Shown piece after piece: positions 59,259-64,000 of a stretch of DNA of 64,000 nucleotides. Numbering within the stretch: the first letter of the stretch is position 1; each line of letters begins with the position of its first letter. Location: positions 50,897 through 114,896 of the forward strand of contig CAYRSS010000010.1 in the NCBI GenBank assembly GCA_964426945.1, read 5' to 3'. The notes under the pieces were generated by a model, which ran no database searches, was not told where the DNA came from, and was given only the letters and a program-made list of their open reading frames with translations. The stretch comes from CAYRSS01 sp964426945. Lineage in GTDB: Bacteria > Planctomycetota > Phycisphaerae > UBA1845. The position numbers were made by a program, and so were the translations under genes.

Positions 59259-60626
59259 ATGGCGAAATCGATCCGCTACTACTCCACGAACCGCGCGGCG
59301 CCCGAGGTGACGCTTCGCGAGGCGCTGCTGCGCGGGCAGGCGCCCGACCTGGGTCTCTACCTGCCCGACAGTCTGCCGTCACTGAATCCGGCCGAGTTGG
59401 GCAGGCTTGCGGAGTCGACGTACCCCGAGGTGGCGTTCGACGTGCTGAAGCGGTTCACGGCCGGGTTCCTGGCGGATGATCGGTTGCGGGTTTTCTGCCA
59501 CGAGGCGTACGATTTCGAGGTGCCACTCGAACCGGCGGGAGCGGACCGCTACATCCTGCGGCTCGACCGCGGCCCGACGGCGTCCTTCAAGGATTTCGCC
59601 GCGCGGATGATGGCGAGATGGATCGGCGAGTGCCTCCGCGAGGACGGCACATCGCTCACCATTCTGACCGCGACCTCGGGCGACACCGGCAGCGCCGTGG
59701 CGAATGCGTTTCTCGGTGTGCCGGGCGTTTCCGTCGTCGTGCTGTTTCCCGTCAACGAGGTGTCCGATCGTCAGCGGCGACAGATGACGACGCTGGGCGG
59801 CAACGTCTCCACCGTGGCGGTGGACGGCAAGTTCGACGATTGCCAGGCGATGGTGAAGCGGGCCTTCGCCGACCCGGCCTTCGCCGAGGCGGGGCTATCG
59901 TCGGCGAACTCCATCAACATCGGGCGCTTGCTTCCGCAGGCGGTGTACTACGTCTATGCCGCCGCACGCGCGGGTGGTCCCGATCGTCCCGTCGTTGTCG
60001 TCGTACCGTCGGGCAATTTCGGCAACATGATGGGGGCGATGCTCGCGTGGCGGATGGGCGCCCCGATCGCGCGGGTGGTCGTGGCCACGAACGCCAACGA
60101 CGAGGTGCCCGAGTTTCTCCGGACCGGCGAGTACCAGAAGGTCGTGCCGTCCCGTGAGTGCATCTCGAACGCCATGAACGTGGGGCATCCGTCGAATCTT
60201 GCCCGGCTGGTCGACCTGTACGGCGGCCACCTGGACGAGACCGGGCGCATGCGCCACGAGCCCGATCTGGCAGCGCTTCGGCGGGACGTCTTCGCGGTCA
60301 GCATCAGCGATGACGAGACACGGGAGACCATCCGCACGGCCAGCCATCGAGAAGGGGTTCTGCTGGAGCCCCACGGCGCCGTCGGCTGGGCCGGGCTGTC
60401 CCGTTTCCGTGGCGCGGTTGCGGGCGATGCGGCCAAGATGCCGGCGGTCGTTGTCGGAACCGCCCATCCCGCGAAGTTCCCGGCAGAGATCCGGGCCGTT
60501 CTCGGGGTCGATCCGCCGGTGCCGCCGAGTCTGGCCGGGCTGGAACAGCGATCGGAGGATTACGAGCGGCTGCCGCACGACTACGCGGTGTTCCGTGCTT
60601 GGCTGCAGCGGCGACTGGGAGGGTAG
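59259..60626 (+). CDS. thrC: Threonine synthase
   Basis: 455 residues, the length of the longer (E. coli/yeast-type) class. It converts O-phosphohomoserine to threonine with PLP. The N-terminal SIRYYSTNRAAPEVTLREAL is the class signature (short domain with the YxSTR-like start). LDRGPTASFKDFAARMM carries the PLP-binding Lys111. TATSGDTGSAVANAFLG is the phosphate-binding loop; SSANSINIGRLLPQAVYY and VPSGNFGNMMGAMLAWRMG are also family-typical. Divergent from the helicase gene. The rest of the threonine pathway is not nearby. Confidence 0.96.
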   Translation: MAKSIRYYSTNRAAPEVTLREALLRGQAPDLGLYLPDSLPSLNPAELGRLAESTYPEVAFDVLKRFTAGFLADDRLRVFCHEAYDFEVPLEPAGADRYILRLDRGPTASFKDFAARMMARWIGECLREDGTSLTILTATSGDTGSAVANAFLGVPGVSVVVLFPVNEVSDRQRRQMTTLGGNVSTVAVDGKFDDCQAMVKRAFADPAFAEAGLSSANSINIGRLLPQAVYYVYAAARAGGPDRPVVVVVPSGNFGNMMGAMLAWRMGAPIARVVVATNANDEVPEFLRTGEYQKVVPSRECISNAMNVGHPSNLARLVDLYGGHLDETGRMRHEPDLAALRRDVFAVSISDDETRETIRTASHREGVLLEPHGAVGWAGLSRFRGAVAGDAAKMPAVVVGTAHPAKFPAEIRAVLGVDPPVPPSLAGLEQRSEDYERLPHDYAVFRAWLQRRLGG

Positions 60627-60748
60627 CCCGGCCAGGTTGCTGTGGGGGGCTGCAACGGACAGCCCCCGGAGTGCCCCGGGCTCCAGCGTTCGCGCAGAGG
60701 TCAGGTGCCGCCGTCACGGGTTCCGCCGGCAGAGCTGTCGCCAGGCGA

Positions 60749-60775
60749 CCCGCTGAACGGGGAGCGTTCAGCGGG
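60749..60775 (+). terminator. Hairpin after thrC
   Basis: Perfect 11-bp stem CCCGCTGAACG / CGTTCAGCGGG with GGGAG loop. It is 120 bp past the thrC stop and before the GT2 gene. No T-run follows directly, so it may work weakly or with other factors. Confidence 0.45.
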
Positions 60776-60887
60776 GCCCCGAGCGACCGCGGGATGATTG
60801 CGAACTTTTTTGGCCCGGAGCATGCCGGATTCCGCGTTCAGGTAGGGTGATGCCCCGATTTCGAGGATTCCGAGGGAGTAAGCATTC

Positions 60888-61619
60888 ATGACCTTGTCGC
60901 GACCGCCGGTGGACCCGCTCAGCCTGACGATCACGTTCCCGTGCTACAATGAGGAAGCGAATGTTGAACGTGTGACGCTGGCCGCTCTCAAAATGGGGCG
61001 GCGCGTAGCGAAGGACTTGGAGGTCGTCGTGGTCAACGACGGCAGCAAAGACCGCACGGGCGAGATCGCCGATCGCTTGGCCGCCGAGCACCCGGAGGTC
61101 CGCGTTGTACATAATCGACCGAACAAGGGCTACGGCGGCGCGCTGGCGTCCGGCTTCCGGGCGGCGACGAAGAACTGGGTGTTCTACACCGACGGCGACG
61201 GCCAGTTCGACATGGAGGAGATCGACCGGGTTCTACCCCTCCTCCGCGATTATGACATCGTTAGTGGCTACCGCATGAACCGGCAGGATCCGTTCATGCG
61301 CAAGTTCAACGCCTTCTGTTGGGGTACGCTCATGCGGGCGCTCTTCGGCCTCCGGCTCCGGGACATCGACGGCGCCTTCAAGATCTACCCCCGCCACCTG
61401 TTCGACCGGATCGAGATGAAGTCTACCGGCGCGCTGATCGATACCGAGGTGTTGGCCCGGGCCCAGCGGCTCGGCTACAAGATCGGGCAGGTCGGCGTGA
61501 CGCACTATCCGCGCACGGCCGGGGAGCAGACCGGGGCCAACCTGAAGGTGATCCTCCGGGCGTTCAAGGAAGCCTGGAGGCTGCGCGGCGATATCGTGCG
61601 CTCGGGCAAGGGGAGCTGA
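60888..61619 (+). CDS. Glycosyltransferase family 2 (DPM-synthase-like)
   Basis: 243 residues. SLTITFPCYNEEANVERVTL opens the GT-A fold. EVVVVNDGSKDRTGEIADRL, then NRPNKGYGGALASGFRAA and YTDGDGQFDMEEIDRVLP give the D-x-D metal site. DIDGAFKIYPRHLFDRIEM and the TEVLARAQRLGYKIGQVGV stretch match polyprenyl-phosphate glycosyl transferases. No membrane helices follow, so it is the soluble DPM1-like form. It would make polyprenyl-phosphate-mannose or -glucose, the donor type used by GT39 enzymes. Translation is coupled to the next gene (TGATG overlap). Confidence 0.9.
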   Translation: MTLSRPPVDPLSLTITFPCYNEEANVERVTLAALKMGRRVAKDLEVVVVNDGSKDRTGEIADRLAAEHPEVRVVHNRPNKGYGGALASGFRAATKNWVFYTDGDGQFDMEEIDRVLPLLRDYDIVSGYRMNRQDPFMRKFNAFCWGTLMRALFGLRLRDIDGAFKIYPRHLFDRIEMKSTGALIDTEVLARAQRLGYKIGQVGVTHYPRTAGEQTGANLKVILRAFKEAWRLRGDIVRSGKGS

Positions 61620-62704
61620 TGCCAGGCAGAGCGACCGGGGGTGCCATCTCGTCCTCCGCCCGGCGCAGGTCGCCCATGCGGTCCAAGCTGCGCGCCGAGT
61701 GGGCCTTCGCCCGCGTAGCGCTGCGCCACTTTCGTACGCGGTTCGTGGTGATGATCTTCGTGCTCCTCGGCGGGGCGACGCTCTTTCGCACTTTCGAGCC
61801 CGAAAAGAAGCTGAGTCTGCCGCAGGCGACCTTCTACACCTGGAGCCTGGTCTTCGGCGAGCCCCCGGAGGAGTTCCCTTCCTCCCCACCACTGCAAGCG
61901 CTCTTCTTCGTGATGCCCGTGATCGGGCTGACCGTGATCATCGAAGGAATCGTCGACTTCGCGCTGCTGCTGCGCGACCGACGCCGCAATGAACGGAGCT
62001 GGTGCACCATGATGGCGTCGTCGCTCAAGAAGCACGTGGTCCTTGTAGGGCTCGGTAAACTGGGCTTTCGCACGTTTACCCTGCTGCGCGACATGGGCGT
62101 CGACGTGGTGGTGATCGAACGCAATCCGCAGAACCAGTTCCTCGACGTGGTCCGGCGAGACGGTTCGCCGCTGCTGCTCGGCGACGCCCGGCGTGAGGCG
62201 CTGCTGGCCGATGCCAACGTCACCGCGGCACGCAGCATCATCCTCGCCAGCGACGACGACCTGGCCAACCTCGAAATCGCACTCGATGCACGGCGGCTGC
62301 ACCCCGATATCCGCGTCGTCGTGCGGATGTTCGATCAGAACATGGCCGACAAGATCCGCGACGGCTTCAACATCCACATCGCCATGTCCCAGTCGGCGAT
62401 ATCCGCCCCGGCCTTCGCGGCCAGCGCGATCGAAGAGTCGATCGTGGGGAGCACGATTGTCGACGGCCGCCTGATCGTGATGCAGACGTGGCGCGTGCGC
62501 GACGGCGGCCCGCTGTGTCACCTGACCGTTGGCGACGTGCTCGCCCACTACGGATTCGCGGTCGTCCGCCACCGCCCGACCGACGGCGAGGCGAAGCTGT
62601 TCCCGCCGCCCGCCGCGCGGCTGGAGTGCGGCGACGAGATCCTCGTTCAGGGGCCGTTCGATACGCTGATGGAACTGCGACGCAAGGCCGTCCAGCTCGC
62701 CTGA
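61619..62704 (+). CDS. RCK/TrkA-N ion-channel-like protein with non-canonical pore
   Basis: 361 residues from an ATG overlapping the GT2 stop (TGATG), with GGGGAG upstream. Two helices (about 42-57 and 95-116) flank a pore-loop position (about 65-90). The cytoplasmic half has a TrkA-N Rossmann domain (KHVVLVGLGKLGFRTFTLLR, then VVVIERNPQNQFL and LLLGDARREALL) and a TrkA-C-like end (GDEILVQGPFDTLMELR). This is the layout of two-helix RCK-regulated K+ channels. The filter position reads YTWSLVFGEPPEEF instead of TVGYGD, so K+ selectivity is doubtful. Linkage to a GT2 is unexplained. Confidence 0.82.
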   Translation: MPGRATGGAISSSARRRSPMRSKLRAEWAFARVALRHFRTRFVVMIFVLLGGATLFRTFEPEKKLSLPQATFYTWSLVFGEPPEEFPSSPPLQALFFVMPVIGLTVIIEGIVDFALLLRDRRRNERSWCTMMASSLKKHVVLVGLGKLGFRTFTLLRDMGVDVVVIERNPQNQFLDVVRRDGSPLLLGDARREALLADANVTAARSIILASDDDLANLEIALDARRLHPDIRVVVRMFDQNMADKIRDGFNIHIAMSQSAISAPAFAASAIEESIVGSTIVDGRLIVMQTWRVRDGGPLCHLTVGDVLAHYGFAVVRHRPTDGEAKLFPPPAARLECGDEILVQGPFDTLMELRRKAVQLA

Positions 62705-62743
62705 AGCAAGGCGTGACTGTCGCGCCGTCGGTGTCAAGAAGAA

Positions 62744-62770
62744 CGGCCGGCTCCCGAAGGGAGCCGGCCG
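62744..62770 (-). terminator. Rho-independent terminator of dnaK (possibly bidirectional)
   Basis: Perfect 12-bp stem CGGCCGGCTCCC / GGGAGCCGGCCG with GAA loop. On the minus strand TTCTTCTTG follows. It lies 33 bp past the dnaK stop and 40 bp past the plus-strand channel-like stop. Confidence 0.8.
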
Positions 62771-62803
62771 CCAGTGCTGATCCGTCGACAGGCGTGTCGC
62801 CGG

Positions 62804-64000
62804 TTACTTGCTTTCCTTGACCTCGAACTCGGCGTCGATCACGTCGTCCTGCGCGCCGCCCGTCGATTGTCCGCGCCCCGTGCCGCCGCCGACGTCGCCC
62901 GCTGGGGCAGCCTGCTGGGCCTTGGCGGTTTCCTCGTAGATGATCCGGCCGATCTCCTGCGCGTCGGTCATGAGCTGTTCCTGGGCCTTCTGGATGGCCG
63001 AGGCGTCGTCGCCCTTCAGCCGCTCGCGGAGGTTGTTGATCGACGACTCGACTTTCGCCCGCAGCTCCGCGGGCACCTTCTCGCCGTGCTCCTTGAGCTG
63101 GTGCTCCATCTGGTAGGCGGTGTTCTCCGCCGTGTTACGCGTCTGGACGAGTTCGGCCTTGCGCCGATCTTCATCCGCGTGGGCCACGGCGTCGCGCTTC
63201 ATGCGCTCGATCTCTTCCTTGGAGAGGCCGCTGCCACCCTCGATGCGGATCGACTGCTCCTTGCTGGTGGCCTTGTCCTTAGCCTTGACGCTGATGATGC
63301 CGTTGCGGTCGATGTCGAAGGTGACCTCGATCTGCGGCACGCCGCGCGGCGCGGCGGCGATGCCCGTCAGGTTGAACCGGCCCAGCGTGCGGTTGTCACC
63401 GGCCATCTTGCGATTGCCCTGCAGCACGTGGATGGTCACCTCGGTCTGGCCGTCAGCCGCGGTGGAGAAAGTTTCGCTCTTGGACGTCGGGATCGTCGTG
63501 TTCGCCTCGATGAGCGTGGTCATCACGCCGCCAAGGGTCTCGACGCCCAGCGAAAGCGGGGTCACGTCGAGCAGGACGATGTCGTCCTTGTCGCCCGAGA
63601 GGACCGCGCCCTGGATCGCCGCGCCGACGGCGACGACCTCGTCCGGGTTGATGCTCTTGTTCGGCTCGCGGCCGAAAAGCTCCTTGCACAGCGCCTGTAC
63701 CGCAGGCATGCGCGTCGAACCGCCGACCAGCACCACCTCGTGGATGTCGCCGGCGGAGAGCTTTGAGCTCGACAGGCAGTCGAGCACGGGCTTGCGGCAC
63801 CGCTCGGTCAGTTTCTTCGTGAGCTGCTCGAACTGGCTGCGGGTAATGGTCACCTGCAGGTGCTTGGGCCCCGTGTTCGTCGCCGTGATGTAGGGCAGGT
63901 TGACGGTCGTCTCCATGACCGTCGAGAGTTCGCACTTGGCCTTCTCCGCGGCCTCCTTGAGACGCTGCAACGCCATCGGATCCTGCCGCAGGTCGACGCC
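62804..64000 (-). CDS. dnaK: Molecular chaperone DnaK, C-terminal two-thirds (runs off window)
   Basis: 398 residues are in the window; the N-terminal ATPase start lies beyond 64000. The frame opens with GVDLRQDPMALQRLKEAAEK, continues VVLVGGSTRMPAVQALCKEL (ATPase lobe II), and VAVGAAIQGAVLSGDKDDIV then LLDVTPLSLGVETLGGVMT (linker and start of the substrate-binding domain). The lid helices and a Gly-rich tail (QQAAPAGDVGGGTGRGQ) ending in DDVIDAEFEVKESK are typical. It is an ATP-dependent Hsp70 chaperone working with DnaJ/GrpE, which are not in the window. Confidence 0.97.
   Translation of the reverse strand, partial: GVDLRQDPMALQRLKEAAEKAKCELSTVMETTVNLPYITATNTGPKHLQVTITRSQFEQLTKKLTERCRKPVLDCLSSSKLSAGDIHEVVLVGGSTRMPAVQALCKELFGREPNKSINPDEVVAVGAAIQGAVLSGDKDDIVLLDVTPLSLGVETLGGVMTTLIEANTTIPTSKSETFSTAADGQTEVTIHVLQGNRKMAGDNRTLGRFNLTGIAAAPRGVPQIEVTFDIDRNGIISVKAKDKATSKEQSIRIEGGSGLSKEEIERMKRDAVAHADEDRRKAELVQTRNTAENTAYQMEHQLKEHGEKVPAELRAKVESSINNLRERLKGDDASAIQKAQEQLMTDAQEIGRIIYEETAKAQQAAPAGDVGGGTGRGQSTGGAQDDVIDAEFEVKESK

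Noticed and set aside
60701..60934. Short minus-strand open frame in the thrC-GT2 gap
   Set aside because: Overlaps the GT2 start, shows no motif, and spans a hairpin.

Overview
This 64 kb window is very GC-rich and almost fully coding. It looks like chromosome from a planctomycete, most likely near Phycisphaerae. The clues are extracellular proteins ending in paired dockerin-like Ca-binding repeats (TIGR03790 protein, mosaic amidase), a prepilin-type protein with an FTLIELLVVIAII leader and a C-terminal FFDGHAE motif, an exosortase/PEP-CTERM system, a Thr-type sulfatase-fold enzyme and a GHL10-like lipoprotein. The taxonomy is inferred from protein style, not from a marker gene. I found no rRNA, tRNA, CRISPR array, transposase or integrase.

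Layout. 1-2 kb (minus): end of a polysaccharide operon, with a GT4 cut by the window edge and an O-antigen-ligase-like protein. 2.2-12.1 kb (plus): sulfatase-fold enzyme, a glycolytic block (gap, pgk) followed by rpe, a sarcosine-oxidase-like flavoenzyme, an S41 peptidase, a ParA-like ATPase and a VanZ-like protein. 12.1-14.0 kb (minus): secreted subtilase. 14.3-39.5 kb (plus): a long, tightly packed exopolysaccharide (EPS) locus. It holds a heparinase II/III-like lyase, a sugar nucleotidyltransferase, a Wzz/tyrosine-kinase fusion, a nucleotidyltransferase-like/phosphoglycosyltransferase fusion, a Wza-like lipoprotein, WecG/TagA and GT4 glycosyltransferases, two PaaK/CapK-like adenylate-forming enzymes, a bi-domain dehydrogenase, a hexapeptide acetyltransferase, an O-antigen ligase, a flippase and two proteins I cannot name. 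39.5-46.5 kb: beta-helix lipoprotein, EpsI (DUF3485), exosortase, TIGR03790-dockerin protein and one PEP-CTERM substrate. 46.5-64 kb: mostly housekeeping or unlinked genes (EamA transporter, prepilin-like protein, GHL10-like lipoprotein, amidase mosaic, NrnA-like DHH enzyme, GT39, Ski2-like helicase, threonine synthase, GT2, RCK channel-like protein, 3' part of dnaK).

How it works together (inference). The EPS locus can encode the full route: priming by the membrane phosphoglycosyltransferase, extension by WecG and GT4 enzymes, flipping, polymerisation by the ligase-like protein, chain-length control by the BY-kinase, and export through the Wza-like lipoprotein. The lyase, acetyltransferase and two CapK-like enzymes would trim or decorate it. 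The exosortase is expected to cleave and anchor PEP-CTERM proteins such as the one at 45.7 kb, a pairing widely seen with EPS loci. The most unusual points are the nucleotidyltransferase-like/PGT fusion, the two CapK-like genes with two uncharacterised EPS proteins, a channel with no recognisable K+ filter, likely leaderless promoters, and a recurring CCG-ATAA-CGG dyad in the non-coding gaps around the surface genes.
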